A DNA stretch of 64,000 nucleotides from Photobacterium proteolyticum (GCF_001939735.1 NZ_MJIL01000050.1:1258-65257); one strand, 5' to 3'; shown: positions 8,747-19,358, numbered from the stretch's first letter. Notes: generated by a model from the sequence alone, not told the origin. A program made the numbers and translations.

Positions 8747-9724
8747 ATGATTAAGGCAACGAAGAAAAAAGTCGCAGGTGCGCCGACCCCAATGGCTGGG
8801 CTGGCATTGGGTATCGGCAGTCTTGGATGGTGCTGGGAAAATGCTGCCGATCTTGATGGGAGTGGGCAGGTTGCCGGCGCGGCCATTGCCTCGGTATTAT
8901 TGCTGGTCCTGATAGCGAAGTTCGTTCTTCACCCTAAATTACTATGGCAAGATCTGACCCACCATGTGGTCGGTAGCGTGGTACCTACCTTTGCAATGGC
9001 ATTGATGGTGGTGTCAAAAGCGGTCGGTATGTATGCCCCGTATCCGGCTCAGGCACTGTGGTTATTTGCGGTGATATTGCACCTCATTTTTCTGGTGTTG
9101 TTTGTCTACCATCGCGCGGTTGAGTTCAGGCTTCACCATATGGTACCCAGCTGGTTTGTACCGCCTATCGGTATTATCGTAGCGGATGTGGCTTTTCCCG
9201 GTGGTGCGCTGCGTCCTCTGGCCGAGGGATTGTTGGTCTTTGGTATGGGGGTGTACGCGGTAATGCTGCCGATTATGGTCTATCGTTTGATTTTTAGCCA
9301 TGAGATCCCAGATGCAGCCAAACCGACGATTGCGATAATGGCCGCCCCTGCCAGCCTTTCTCTTGCCGGTTACCTGACCGTGGAGCAAAACCCGTCGCCA
9401 GTGATCATTGCGTTACTGGCTGGCATCGCGGTACTGATGACGTTTGTTATCTACGTCGCGTTTTTCCGGCTGCTGCGGCTCGATTTCAGCCCGGGTTATG
9501 CTGCCTTTACTTTCCCGATGGTTATCGGCGCAACAGCATTGTTCAAAACCGCAGCCTGGATGGCCGCTAACGGCGTAGCGGCCGAATATGTTAATCAGGT
9601 TTCCCTGCTCGCTACGGTTGAACTGTATGTATCAACGGCGGTTGTGTCCTATGTCGCACTCCGTTATTTAGCCTACTACCGCCCGATAACCAAACTGTTC
9701 AACCTGCAGCCGCAGGAGGGATAA
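8747..9724 (+). CDS. TDT/TehA/SLAC1-family membrane transporter
   Basis: A 325-residue inner-membrane protein with about ten hydrophobic segments, matching the tellurite-resistance/dicarboxylate transporter (TDT) superfamily that includes TehA and plant SLAC1 anion channels. Recognisable features are the opening P-T-P-M-A-G-L-A-L-G helix and the later F-x-F-P-M-V-I-G-A-T-A helix. A GGAGTGGGTAAG stretch precedes the ATG at 8747. Substrate is not evident; tellurite resistance should not be assumed. It is probably controlled by the divergent LysR-type regulator. Confidence 0.78.
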   Translation: MIKATKKKVAGAPTPMAGLALGIGSLGWCWENAADLDGSGQVAGAAIASVLLLVLIAKFVLHPKLLWQDLTHHVVGSVVPTFAMALMVVSKAVGMYAPYPAQALWLFAVILHLIFLVLFVYHRAVEFRLHHMVPSWFVPPIGIIVADVAFPGGALRPLAEGLLVFGMGVYAVMLPIMVYRLIFSHEIPDAAKPTIAIMAAPASLSLAGYLTVEQNPSPVIIALLAGIAVLMTFVIYVAFFRLLRLDFSPGYAAFTFPMVIGATALFKTAAWMAANGVAAEYVNQVSLLATVELYVSTAVVSYVALRYLAYYRPITKLFNLQPQEG

Positions 9725-9868
9725 AGAGCATTTAATCAATCTTTGATGTGAGTCGCTTGCCTGGATTGTTCGCCCTGGAAATGGCGGATAACCGGGCCTT
9801 TTTCGTTTGCAGCAAGTAGCCTATTGATGGACAATCGTTGTAATTTTCTCTGTCCGTGAGATATCTGC

Positions 9869-12800
9869 GTGTTTACTGTCTATCACTCTAACCAACTGGA
9901 TTTGCTGAAGTCCCTTCTGGTTGAACTTATTCGTCTCGATCCGCTGGACAACCCGTTTGAGCAGGAACAAATTCTGGTCCAGAGCCCGGGTATGTCACAG
10001 TGGTTGAAGCTTGAGCTGGCCAAGTCGCTGGGGATTGCCGCCAACCTTGAATTTCCGCTGCCGGCAACCTTTATCTGGAATATGTTCACTGAAGTGCTGA
10101 GCGATGTGCCACAGCGTAGTGCGTTCAATAAAGAAGCCATGACCTGGAAGCTGATGCAGGTACTGCCCAAGCAGCTGGAAAAACCTGAGTTCGAGCCGTT
10201 GGCACGCTACCTGAGCGACGACGAGCAATGGGTAAAGCACTATCAGCTGGCAGGAAAAATTGCAGATATCTTCGACCAGTACCTGGTGTACCGGCCGGAG
10301 TGGATACAGGACTGGGAAGCGGATAAAATCGACCCGGAGCTGACGGCCGAGCACCCATGGCAACCTTTGCTGTGGCAGGCGCTCTATGATCATACCCTGG
10401 CGCTCGACCAGTCGCCGTATCACCGTGCCAATCTGTATGACAACTTTATCGAAACCCTCGAAGGGTATTTGCAAAGTGGTGCCCCCTTGCCGGAAGGGTT
10501 GCCGAAGCGACTGTTTGTCTTTGGTATCTCTGCACTTCCGCCGCGATACCTCGATGCGCTGGCAGCCTTGGGAAAGCATATTGATGTCCACCTGATGTTT
10601 ACCAACCCCTGCCGCCATTACTGGGGCGAAGTTCGGGATCGCAAGTATCTGGCCCGTCTGGCGGCCAAGCAGCGTCAGCAGTTGCAGTGGTGTGCCGATC
10701 ACAGCGAAAGGGGAGAGGTGGTGTCGCCGCTCAAAGGGGATATTGAAGACAATATTATCGACGATACCCATGAGGGGGCTGTGGGGAATACCTTGTTGGC
10801 CTCGCTGGGCAAGCTGGGGCGCGATAACCTGTATTTGCTATCCGAGATGGAGGCATATGATGTCGAGGCGTTTGTTGATATCGAGCCGGATTCACTGCTG
10901 CACTCGATTCAGGCCGATATTCTGAATCTCGAAGACCGGGTCAATGATGAGCTTACCGAGTCGAGCCACCATAAGCTGGCTGTGTTGCCGCAGGATAACT
11001 CACTGACAGTGCATGCCTGCCACTCACCGATGCGAGAAGTGGAGGTGCTGCATGACAACCTGCTGAGAATGCTGACTGATAACCCCTCACTGTCGCCGCG
11101 AGACATTGTGGTGATGGTGGCAGATATCAACAATTACAGCCCATATATTCAGGCAGTATTCGGTAATGCCCCCGGCGAGCGATATATTCCTTTCTCGATT
11201 TCTGACCGCAGTGCCGATCAGGAAACCCCGGTGCTGTTGGCTTTCTTGAGGCTATTGAGCTTGCCGGAGAGTCGTTGTCAGGCATCAGAGTTGCTGGAGC
11301 TGTTGGAAGTACCGGCGGTGATGGCCAAATTTGGCTTTGACAGCGAGCGTTTTGAGCGGATCAAGCAATGGATTGAAGAAGTGGGGATCCGCTGGGGGCT
11401 GGACGGGGAAACTGCGAGTGAGTTCCAGCTACCTCAACAGCCGCAAAATACTTGGCTGTTCGGTTTACAGCGCATGCTGCTTGGTTATGCAATGCCGCAG
11501 GGAGCCGGTTTGTACCAAGGCGTGCTGGCATACGACGAAGTGCAGGGGATGGATGCCGAGCTGGCAGGCCAGCTTGGATTGTTCATTGAAACCTTGATGC
11601 ATTACCGTCAGCAGCTAGCCCAGTCGCAACCTGTCGCGGCATGGATTGGCTGTCTGAACCAGTTGCTGGATGACTTTTTTGCCGTCGATACCGACGGCGA
11701 AATGGTATTGCGGATGATCCGCGACAAATTGCAGCAACTGGAGCAGCAGCTTGACGATGCCGGTTACCGAACAGATATCAGCCCGGCAGTCTTGAGGGGC
11801 TACCTTAATGACAAGTTGTCGGGCGAGCGTGTCAGCCAGCGATTCCTTGCCGGTCAGGTGAACTTCTGTACCTTGATGCCGATGCGTTCGATTCCGTTCA
11901 AGGTGGTCTGCCTGCTGGGTATGAATGACGGGGTCTATCCGCGTTCAATACCGCCGGAAGGGTTTGATTTGATGGCTGGTCGCGGTAAGTACGGCGATCG
12001 TTCTCGCCGTGATGATGACCGTTACCTTTTCCTCGAGGCTATTCAGTCGGCTCAGGAAACCTTGTATATCAGCTATGTGGGCCGATCTATTCAGGATAAC
12101 AGCGAGAAAATGCCGTCGGTTCTGGTCAGTGAGCTGCTGGAGTACTGTCAGCAAGGTTATAGGCTCAAGGGCGACGAGGCACTGGCCGTCGATCAGTCTG
12201 CCGCCCGGCTTGAGCAATTCCTGTGTCATAGCCACCCGCTGGTTCCCTTTAGTCCGCAGGCATTTCAGGGAGAAGTGCCGAGCTTCGCCGCTGAATGGCT
12301 GCCGGCGGCAAACCGCGAATCGATCACTGCTGAGGCATTTCAGGAACAGCCGTTGGAGGCTGAACCGTTGGAAGCCGGGATCGAGCCGGTTCTGGAGCTG
12401 GCCGAGCTGACCCGTTTCTGGCGGATGCCGGTGCAATACTTTTTCAACCGTCGTCTGAAAGTCTATTTTGAAGCCGCCAAAGGAGCGATGGAAGATGACG
12501 AGCCGTTTGTTCTCGATGGACTTGACCGCTTCCAGCTTCGCAGCGATCTATTAACCGCTTTTCTTGATAGCCATAGTATGGAGGGGGATACCAGCCATGA
12601 GTCTAGACGGGAAGCAGTATTTGCGCGTTTTGCCGAATATCAGCAGGCCTCTGGCGGCTTGCCGCTGGCCGAGTTTGGTGAGCTGGAGCTGGTGGAAGAG
12701 CGAGGCCAGATCGAAAAACTGGCAGATAAAGTGGCCGGATTGATGGAGCAGCCTTTGCCGGACACTGAAGTCGATCAGCCTTTGTTGATCACCGGATCGG

Positions 12801-13333
12801 AAATCCGGTTACAGGGCTGGCTGAAGCATCATTTCCAAAGTGGTCTGGTGCGCTACCGTCCGGGTAAGATCCGGGCACAGGATATCCTGCAGGGCTGGGT
12901 AGAGCACCTTTGTCAGGCACTGGTTGCATCGTCGTGCACAACACATCTGGTGGGTGTCGATGGCCACTATACCCTGGAGCCTGTCAGCGCCGACTATGCC
13001 GGCACTCAGCTAACAGCGCTGACGGAGGCTTATTACCAGGGCCTGACTCAGCCGTTGCCATACTTTCCGCGTACCGTACTTGCTGGCTTGCAGGCCTGTC
13101 AGGATAAAAAAGGCAATTGGTATGATGATGAAGAGACACGGGATAAAGCCAAGGCCAAGATGGCTGAAGCCTTTAACGGTGGTTATATGTTTGAAGGCGA
13201 AGGCACCAATGCCTATATCAATCGGGTGTGGCCGGAGTGGAATGATGATCTGGCGTCCGAACTTCAGAAGTGGGCCGAGCAGTTGCTAAAACCTGCATTG
13301 CTGCAGTTAAGGATTGCGGAAGATGATGGTTAA
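9869..13333 (+). CDS. recC: exodeoxyribonuclease V gamma subunit RecC
   Basis: A 1154-residue RecC, the scaffold and Chi-recognition subunit of the RecBCD helicase-nuclease (E. coli RecC is 1122). It starts at a GTG. Diagnostic stretches are the N-terminal YHSNQLDLLKSLLVELIR and QSPGMSQWLKLELAKSLGIA, the central FCTLMPMRSIPFKVVCLLGM, and DDRYLFLEAIQSAQETLYIS. RecC carries inactive helicase and nuclease folds that hold the displaced strand. The gene is followed by a 261-base gap and then recB. In E. coli this gap is filled by ptrA, which is absent here. Confidence 0.95.
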   Translation: MFTVYHSNQLDLLKSLLVELIRLDPLDNPFEQEQILVQSPGMSQWLKLELAKSLGIAANLEFPLPATFIWNMFTEVLSDVPQRSAFNKEAMTWKLMQVLPKQLEKPEFEPLARYLSDDEQWVKHYQLAGKIADIFDQYLVYRPEWIQDWEADKIDPELTAEHPWQPLLWQALYDHTLALDQSPYHRANLYDNFIETLEGYLQSGAPLPEGLPKRLFVFGISALPPRYLDALAALGKHIDVHLMFTNPCRHYWGEVRDRKYLARLAAKQRQQLQWCADHSERGEVVSPLKGDIEDNIIDDTHEGAVGNTLLASLGKLGRDNLYLLSEMEAYDVEAFVDIEPDSLLHSIQADILNLEDRVNDELTESSHHKLAVLPQDNSLTVHACHSPMREVEVLHDNLLRMLTDNPSLSPRDIVVMVADINNYSPYIQAVFGNAPGERYIPFSISDRSADQETPVLLAFLRLLSLPESRCQASELLELLEVPAVMAKFGFDSERFERIKQWIEEVGIRWGLDGETASEFQLPQQPQNTWLFGLQRMLLGYAMPQGAGLYQGVLAYDEVQGMDAELAGQLGLFIETLMHYRQQLAQSQPVAAWIGCLNQLLDDFFAVDTDGEMVLRMIRDKLQQLEQQLDDAGYRTDISPAVLRGYLNDKLSGERVSQRFLAGQVNFCTLMPMRSIPFKVVCLLGMNDGVYPRSIPPEGFDLMAGRGKYGDRSRRDDDRYLFLEAIQSAQETLYISYVGRSIQDNSEKMPSVLVSELLEYCQQGYRLKGDEALAVDQSAARLEQFLCHSHPLVPFSPQAFQGEVPSFAAEWLPAANRESITAEAFQEQPLEAEPLEAGIEPVLELAELTRFWRMPVQYFFNRRLKVYFEAAKGAMEDDEPFVLDGLDRFQLRSDLLTAFLDSHSMEGDTSHESRREAVFARFAEYQQASGGLPLAEFGELELVEERGQIEKLADKVAGLMEQPLPDTEVDQPLLITGSEIRLQGWLKHHFQSGLVRYRPGKIRAQDILQGWVEHLCQALVASSCTTHLVGVDGHYTLEPVSADYAGTQLTALTEAYYQGLTQPLPYFPRTVLAGLQACQDKKGNWYDDEETRDKAKAKMAEAFNGGYMFEGEGTNAYINRVWPEWNDDLASELQKWAEQLLKPALLQLRIAEDDG

Positions 13334-13351
13334 CAGCAGGAGAGATGTAGC

Positions 13352-13402
13352 GTGGCCGTCAGCAAATCATTGTTGTTTGTAGGGTGTTCGCTGTACGGCC
13401 AC
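13352..13402. repeat. imperfect inverted repeat in the recC-recB gap
   Basis: GTGGCCGTCAGC (13352-13363) and GCTGTACGGCCAC (13390-13402) are reverse complements apart from one extra base. There is no U-run after the right arm, so this is not a standard terminator. The rest of the 261-base gap shows no gene. Confidence 0.45.
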
Positions 13403-13594
13403 AGGTCCAGAGGTAGACCAAATTTCGTGACGGGGATAGTAACGAATGGCTCTGGGGGAAACCGTGAAAGATCTCTCATATCAATAGATAAAATAGCCAG
13501 TTAATTCGATATATTCATTTGAATTAGTGCCCGATCACAAAAAATAATTTCGAACGGATCAAGCTTCGAACAATAACAGGAATTCGCGCGTCCT

Positions 13595-16500
13595 ATGACT
13601 CAACAATACAATTCGCCCCAGCCCCAGGATCTGCAGCCGATGGCATTTCCGCTTCACGGCAATCGCCTGATAGAGGCATCGGCCGGAACCGGAAAAACAT
13701 TTACCATCGCTAGCTTGTATCTGCGCCTGTTGCTTGGCCATGGTGACAATCAGAGCCGCTTTCCGCGTGAGCTGACTGTTGATCAGATCCTGGTGGTGAC
13801 CTTTACAGAAGCTGCAACAGCTGAGCTGCGAGATCGTATTCGGCGACGTATCCATGATGCCCGGTTAGCGTTCAACCGGGGTCATAGTGAGGATCCGGTG
13901 ATCAAGCCGTTGCTGGAAGATCTGCGCGATCACAAGGCGGCTGCGGCGATCTTGCTGCAGGCCGAGCGTCAGATGGACGAGGCGGCGATCTTTACCATTC
14001 ATGGTTTCTGCCAGCGTATGCTGACCCAAAATGCCTTCGAGTCAGGCAGCCTGTTCGATAATGAGTTCGTCACCGAGGAGAGCCATCTGAGGGCGCAGGT
14101 GGTGGCCGACTATTGGCGTCGTCATTTTTACCCGCTGCCGCGCACGTTGGCCGGAGAAGTGCGAAGCATCTGGTCATCACCAGCTTCGCTGTTAAGAGAT
14201 ATCAACGTGTTCCTCTCGGGGGCCGAAGTAGAGGTTCGTGCCCCGGAGCTGGAGGGCTCTTTGCAGCAGGTGCACGATGACAACATCGCGCGCATTGAGC
14301 ATGTAAAGCAGCTCTGGCGAGCTGATGCGGGCGAGTTTCAGAACCTGATTGCCGACTCCGGGGTTAACAAGCGCAGTTATACCAAGACCAGTCTGCCCAA
14401 GGGGCTGGCGGAGATAGGGGCGTGGGCTGAGCAGGAGACGACAGGTTATAAGCTGCCAAAAACGCTGGAAAAATTTTCGCAGCAGGTGCTGTTTGATAAA
14501 ACCAGCAAAGGCAATCCGCCCGAGCACCCGGTGTTTGTGGCTATTGAGGCGTTGCTGGCCAATAGGCCCAATGTCAGAGATCCCTTGCTGGCACATGCGA
14601 TAAAAGAGTGTCGTCAGTTGCTGTCCGAGGCGAAGCGGCGCAAAGGCTGGTTGTCATTTGATGATTTGCTGACCCAGCTGGCCGCGGCACTGGCCAATGA
14701 TACTGACGGCAGTTTGGCGGCCCGGATCCGAGGCCAGTTTCCCGTCGCGATGATTGACGAGTTCCAGGATACCGATCCGCTGCAGTACAGTATTTTCAAT
14801 ACAGTATATGGTGATAAGCCCTGCAGTGAGGGAGAGGGTATACCCGTCAGCGGCTTGTTTATGATCGGGGATCCGAAGCAGGCTATCTATGCTTTTCGCG
14901 GTGCCGATATTTTTACCTATATCCAGGCACGGCGGCAGGTAACGGCTCATTACACGCTGGGCACAAACTGGCGTTCGACCGCCGAGATGGTCGAAGCCGT
15001 CAACCGTATTTTTCAGCAGCCGCAGCGACCGTTTATCTATGATCAGGACATTACTTTTCTGCCGGTCAAGCATAGCCCGAGAGCGGCCGATCGCAGCTGG
15101 CAGCTTGCCGGAGAAAAACAGCCAGCCCTGAGCTTTTGGCGTCAGGATGCTGATGAGCCGGTCAAAAAAGGTGATTACAACCGGGTGATGGCGGCGGCAA
15201 CGGCGGCAGAGATCCAAAAAATACTGACGCTGTCGCAACAGGGCGAGGCGCTGCTGGTCGATGGCGAGAAGTCTAAACCGATCCGGGCCGGTGATGTGTC
15301 GGTGCTGGTTCGAACCGGAAGCGAGGGAGCTATGATCCGTCAGGCTCTGGCCGAGCAGGGCATTGCCAGCGTCTACCTGTCAAACCGCGACAGTGTGTTT
15401 TCCTGTAGCGAAGCGAGCGATATACAGCGATTGCTGGTGGCTGTTTTGATACCGGAAGACGAGCGGGGATTAAGGGCGGCCTTGGCCTCGGGCCTGTTTG
15501 CGCTTAGCGCACGTCAGCTTGACGAGCTTAATGTCGACGAAGATCGTTGGGAGCAGCATGTCGCAGAGTTTCGGGAATACCGTAAGCTGTGGCAGAGCCG
15601 CGGGGTGCTGCCGATGCTGCGTCATGTGCTGGCCAGTCGCCGGATCCCGGAGCGACTGCTGAGCGAAAATGGCGGGGAACGTCGCCTGACCGATATTCTT
15701 CATCTCGGTGAGCTGTTGCAGCAGGCAAGCCAGACCCTCGACAGTGATCATGGATTGCTTCGCTGGCTGGCCGAACACATCGAGACACCCAACGGCAATG
15801 CCGATGAGCAGCAGCTTCGATTGGAGTCAGATCGCAATCTGGTACAAATCGTGACGATTCACAAGTCCAAAGGGTTGGAGTATGACATTGTCTTCCTGCC
15901 GTTTGTCTGTAGCTATCGCGCGGCAGGGACGGCCTTGTTTCATGACGAGCAAACGCAGCAAGCGGTGCTGGATGTGACCGAGCAGGAAGAAAGCATGGAG
16001 CTGGCGGAGAAAGAACGTCTGGCTGAAGATTTGCGCTTGATTTATGTAGCTCTGACCCGAGCCGTATATGGCTGTTATATCGGGATGGCACCGCTACGTA
16101 ACGGGCTGAGCCGCAAAGAGCCGACAGGGTTGCACAAGGCTGCAATTGGCTGGCTGGTACAGGATGCTCAGGAAGGGGGAATTGCCGAGCTTGATGCGGC
16201 TTTGGCTCATCTGACATCGGCGTCATCGACGATGGCGATCACGCCGCCTCCGGTGTTGCCGGAACTGCCATGGTGCCCCGATGAAGGCGAGCAACCCGAA
16301 CTGTCAGCATCGGAATTTACCGCCAAGATAGAGCGAAACTGGTGGATCACCAGTTACTCAGGTTTGGTAAAGCAGGGGAGCCACAATCATGATGCGTCAT
16401 TCGAGCTACCTGGCTTTGATACCGACTCGTCGCAAGACAGTGACAGCGAAGACGGAGAGCTGATTGAGCCTGAGCGCTCTATTTATACCTTCCCGCGTGG

Positions 16501-17203
16501 TGCGCGGCCGGGTACCTTCTTGCACACCCTGTTTGAAGAAATTGAGTTTACCGAGCCGGTTGAGAGTGAGGCGACCCGAGATAAAATATTGGAGCTGCTG
16601 CGCCTGGAGAACTACGATGAAGCCTGGTTGCCGGTATTGCAGACGATGATCCGCGATGTACTGGGCTGTGCTCTGGATGGTGACAGTCTGCAACTGGGGC
16701 ATATCCCGGCACGCCAGCGCTTGACCGAAATGGAATTTATGCTGCCGATCAATGTGTTGTCGGCACCGCTGCTGAACAAGGTGATAGCCCGCCATGACCC
16801 ACTGTCGGCCCGAGCCGGCGAGCTGGGTTTTTCAACGGTCAGCGGTATGCTGAAAGGCTTCATCGATTTGGTGTTTGAGCATCAGGGCCGTTATTACGTG
16901 CTGGACTGGAAATCGAACCATCTGGGTGATGATCCCGAGCTCTACCGGGGCGATAACCTTAAACAGGCGATGGCCGATCACCGCTACGATCTGCAGTATC
17001 AGCTTTACGCGCTGGCCTTGCACCGTTTCCTCAAGAGCCGCAAGGCTGACTATGACTACGAGCAGCACTTCGGTGGCGTTTATTACCTGTTCTTGCGTGG
17101 TGTCAGGTCCGATAGTAACAGCGGCATTTTTAATGCCCGCCCAAGCCTGGAATTATTGACTGAACTGGAAACCCTGATTGACGGAGAACACCTTGATGCT
17201 TAA
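13595..17203 (+). CDS. recB: exodeoxyribonuclease V beta subunit RecB
   Basis: A 1202-residue superfamily 1A helicase plus nuclease. The Walker A motif ASAGTGKT lies at residues 28-35, the DEFQDTDP motif II near residue 387, and the C-terminal PD-(D/E)XK-type nuclease motif LDWKSN near residue 1102, with the RecB-family YxxQxxxY element (DLQYQLYALAL) shortly after. RecB is the 3'-5' motor and the sole nuclease of RecBCD. The ATG at 13595 is used; Met16 is an alternative. The last 8 bases overlap recD, so the two are translationally coupled. Confidence 0.96.
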   Translation: MTQQYNSPQPQDLQPMAFPLHGNRLIEASAGTGKTFTIASLYLRLLLGHGDNQSRFPRELTVDQILVVTFTEAATAELRDRIRRRIHDARLAFNRGHSEDPVIKPLLEDLRDHKAAAAILLQAERQMDEAAIFTIHGFCQRMLTQNAFESGSLFDNEFVTEESHLRAQVVADYWRRHFYPLPRTLAGEVRSIWSSPASLLRDINVFLSGAEVEVRAPELEGSLQQVHDDNIARIEHVKQLWRADAGEFQNLIADSGVNKRSYTKTSLPKGLAEIGAWAEQETTGYKLPKTLEKFSQQVLFDKTSKGNPPEHPVFVAIEALLANRPNVRDPLLAHAIKECRQLLSEAKRRKGWLSFDDLLTQLAAALANDTDGSLAARIRGQFPVAMIDEFQDTDPLQYSIFNTVYGDKPCSEGEGIPVSGLFMIGDPKQAIYAFRGADIFTYIQARRQVTAHYTLGTNWRSTAEMVEAVNRIFQQPQRPFIYDQDITFLPVKHSPRAADRSWQLAGEKQPALSFWRQDADEPVKKGDYNRVMAAATAAEIQKILTLSQQGEALLVDGEKSKPIRAGDVSVLVRTGSEGAMIRQALAEQGIASVYLSNRDSVFSCSEASDIQRLLVAVLIPEDERGLRAALASGLFALSARQLDELNVDEDRWEQHVAEFREYRKLWQSRGVLPMLRHVLASRRIPERLLSENGGERRLTDILHLGELLQQASQTLDSDHGLLRWLAEHIETPNGNADEQQLRLESDRNLVQIVTIHKSKGLEYDIVFLPFVCSYRAAGTALFHDEQTQQAVLDVTEQEESMELAEKERLAEDLRLIYVALTRAVYGCYIGMAPLRNGLSRKEPTGLHKAAIGWLVQDAQEGGIAELDAALAHLTSASSTMAITPPPVLPELPWCPDEGEQPELSASEFTAKIERNWWITSYSGLVKQGSHNHDASFELPGFDTDSSQDSDSEDGELIEPERSIYTFPRGARPGTFLHTLFEEIEFTEPVESEATRDKILELLRLENYDEAWLPVLQTMIRDVLGCALDGDSLQLGHIPARQRLTEMEFMLPINVLSAPLLNKVIARHDPLSARAGELGFSTVSGMLKGFIDLVFEHQGRYYVLDWKSNHLGDDPELYRGDNLKQAMADHRYDLQYQLYALALHRFLKSRKADYDYEQHFGGVYYLFLRGVRSDSNSGIFNARPSLELLTELETLIDGEHLDA

Positions 17204-19292
17204 ACGGCTTGAATTACTGACCCGACAGGGTGCGCTTCGTCCGCTTGATTATCAGTTTGCTAAATTTATCTCGACGACGGTGGCGGCCTCAGACTCTGCG
17301 AGCCTCCAGCCGCTGGTAACACTGGCGGCGGCGCTTGCCAGCCATGAGCTTGGACGGGGGCACGTTTGTCTGCCCCTGGCACAACTTGATGCTGGCCAGC
17401 TGTTTGGCCTCAACGCGGAGCTTAGCGGGCAGCTGACGGATGATCTGCCAGTGCAGGAACAATGGGAAGCCTTGCTGTCAGCCTCGGCGGCGGTATCTGA
17501 CGGCAGCGAAGCGACGCCTTTGGTGCTTGCTCATGGGCGTTTGTACCTAAACCGCTACTGGCAGTTTGAGCAGACAGTTGCCCAAAGACTGCAGCAGGCC
17601 TCGCGGCAAGAGCCGCAGGTTGCAGCGATTCAGCCTGAGCAGATGGCAGCCAAGCTTGATGAGCTTTTTGCCCGGAGTTATACCTATCTTTATCAGGCAT
17701 TGCAGCAACTCAGAAAAGGCGAAAAGTCCCAGCCGGATTCTCCGGAGAACCGCCGTCTTGAGGTTTGTGACAAGCTGGATGTGGTTGCCCCGGATCAGCT
17801 CGACTGGACAGCGATAGATGCTGTACTGACAACTGCAACCCGTGCCGGTGATCTGGCCGGGCTCGATACCCTGGTACCGAATGCCGTGTGCCTGAACTGG
17901 CAGAAAGTAGCGGCAGCGGTTGCGCTGACCCGTCAGTTTGCGGTTATCTCGGGTGGGCCGGGCACCGGCAAGACCACGACGGTTGCTAAGTTGCTGGCCG
18001 CCTTGGTGACCCAGGCGTTACAGGCCAGTGGCGAAGCACTAGAGATACCGACCATTAAGTTGGTGGCACCGACCGGTAAGGCTGCGGCCCGTCTGACCGA
18101 GTCTATTGGTGCAGCGGTCCAGTCACTGGCCGTGGAGAATACAATCAAGGATCATATCCCGACCCAGTCCAGTACCATTCACCGCCTGCTGGGCGCTATT
18201 CCGAACCGGGTCGAGTTTCGTCATCACCGTGACAACCCATTACACCTTGATGTGCTGGTGGTTGACGAGGCATCCATGGTCGACTTGCCGATGATGGCAC
18301 GTCTGCTCGATGCGATGCCACCGCATGCGAAGCTGATTCTGCTGGGCGATCGCGATCAGTTGGCTTCGGTTGAGGCGGGCGCAGTACTGGGCGATATCTG
18401 TTCTTTTGCCGATCAGGGTTACGGTCAGCAGCAGGGGCGCCTGCTTAGCCAGCTAACCGGCTACCACTTGGCGAGCGGTGAGGCTGCGGCTACGGCTGTT
18501 GCCGATGGTTTGTGCATGCTGCGCAAGAGCTACCGTTTCCATGCCCAGTCCGGGATCGGCCAGCTGGCAAAGGCGATCAATGCCGGTCAGCCTCATCAGG
18601 TTGAGAAGGTTTGGCAGCAGGGTTACAGGGATATCAGCCATTATCCGCTCAACAGCGACAGCTACCAGAGCATGGTAAAGATGGCAGTGACTTTCTATCA
18701 AGACTACCTTGATGCGATTGACAACCAGCGACCTCCTGCCGAAGTACTCAAAGCCTTTGCCGGTGTTCGCCTGCTGTGCGCCCTGCGGGAAGGGGATTTT
18801 GGCGTTACCGGGTTGAACCAGCGTATCGAACGAGGCTTGGCAAAACTTGGCAAAATTAATCCTGGCGATGATACCTGGTATATCGGCCGCCCGGTGATGA
18901 TCACCCGAAATGATCATGGTCTGGGTTTGTATAATGGCGATATTGGTATTGCGATGCTGGATCCTGAGCCGGATCAGCACACCGGACAGCAGCGATTGCG
19001 GGTCTATTTTGATATGCCGGACGGCTCGATCCGTGGCGTCTTGCCAAGCCGGATCCCGGAGCACGAAACGGTCTATGCGATGACTATCCATAAATCACAG
19101 GGGTCGGAGTTTGCCGATACCCTTATGGTACTGCCATCCGAGTTCAGTCCGATACTGACCCGCGAGCTGATTTACACCGGCGTTACCCGGGCGAAGGAGA
19201 AGCTGTATCTATTTGCACCGCAAGAGGTCGTCAGACGCTCGGTACGCCTGCGAACCGAGCGGGCTAGTGGCTTGGTCAAGCTGTTAGGGTAA
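17196..19292 (+). CDS. recD: exodeoxyribonuclease V alpha subunit RecD
   Basis: A 698-residue superfamily 1B helicase, the fast 5'-3' motor of RecBCD. Walker A GGPGTGKTTT is near residues 252-261, and the Walker B segment VVDEASMVD near residue 355. The C-terminus has the UvrD-like TIHKSQGSEF and TGVTRAKEKLYLF motifs. The ATG at 17196 has GGAG nine bases upstream and overlaps the recB stop; a TTG at 17178 is possible but lacks a ribosome site. A strong terminator follows. Confidence 0.96.
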   Translation: MLKRLELLTRQGALRPLDYQFAKFISTTVAASDSASLQPLVTLAAALASHELGRGHVCLPLAQLDAGQLFGLNAELSGQLTDDLPVQEQWEALLSASAAVSDGSEATPLVLAHGRLYLNRYWQFEQTVAQRLQQASRQEPQVAAIQPEQMAAKLDELFARSYTYLYQALQQLRKGEKSQPDSPENRRLEVCDKLDVVAPDQLDWTAIDAVLTTATRAGDLAGLDTLVPNAVCLNWQKVAAAVALTRQFAVISGGPGTGKTTTVAKLLAALVTQALQASGEALEIPTIKLVAPTGKAAARLTESIGAAVQSLAVENTIKDHIPTQSSTIHRLLGAIPNRVEFRHHRDNPLHLDVLVVDEASMVDLPMMARLLDAMPPHAKLILLGDRDQLASVEAGAVLGDICSFADQGYGQQQGRLLSQLTGYHLASGEAAATAVADGLCMLRKSYRFHAQSGIGQLAKAINAGQPHQVEKVWQQGYRDISHYPLNSDSYQSMVKMAVTFYQDYLDAIDNQRPPAEVLKAFAGVRLLCALREGDFGVTGLNQRIERGLAKLGKINPGDDTWYIGRPVMITRNDHGLGLYNGDIGIAMLDPEPDQHTGQQRLRVYFDMPDGSIRGVLPSRIPEHETVYAMTIHKSQGSEFADTLMVLPSEFSPILTRELIYTGVTRAKEKLYLFAPQEVVRRSVRLRTERASGLVKLLG

Positions 19293-19320
19293 ATCAAATG
19301 CAGAGCGGCTTAATCAGCCG

Positions 19321-19348
19321 AAAAGAGTCAGCGGTTGCTGACTCTTTT
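19321..19348. terminator. bidirectional terminator between recD and argA
   Basis: AAAAGAGTCAGC, loop GGTT, GCTGACTCTTTT: a perfect 12-bp stem flanked by A's and T's, placed between the converging recD and argA genes. Confidence 0.9.
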
Positions 19349-19358
19349 TATTTGGGGG

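Noticed and set aside
8747..9724. Calling the TDT-family gene tehA with a tellurite-resistance role
   Set aside because: It matches the superfamily but not E. coli TehA closely, and no tehB lies nearby.
9995..10771. Long minus-strand open frames inside recC, recB, recD and argA (for example 258 and 232 codons)
   Set aside because: They are antisense shadows of well-assigned genes, with no motif and the wrong codon character.
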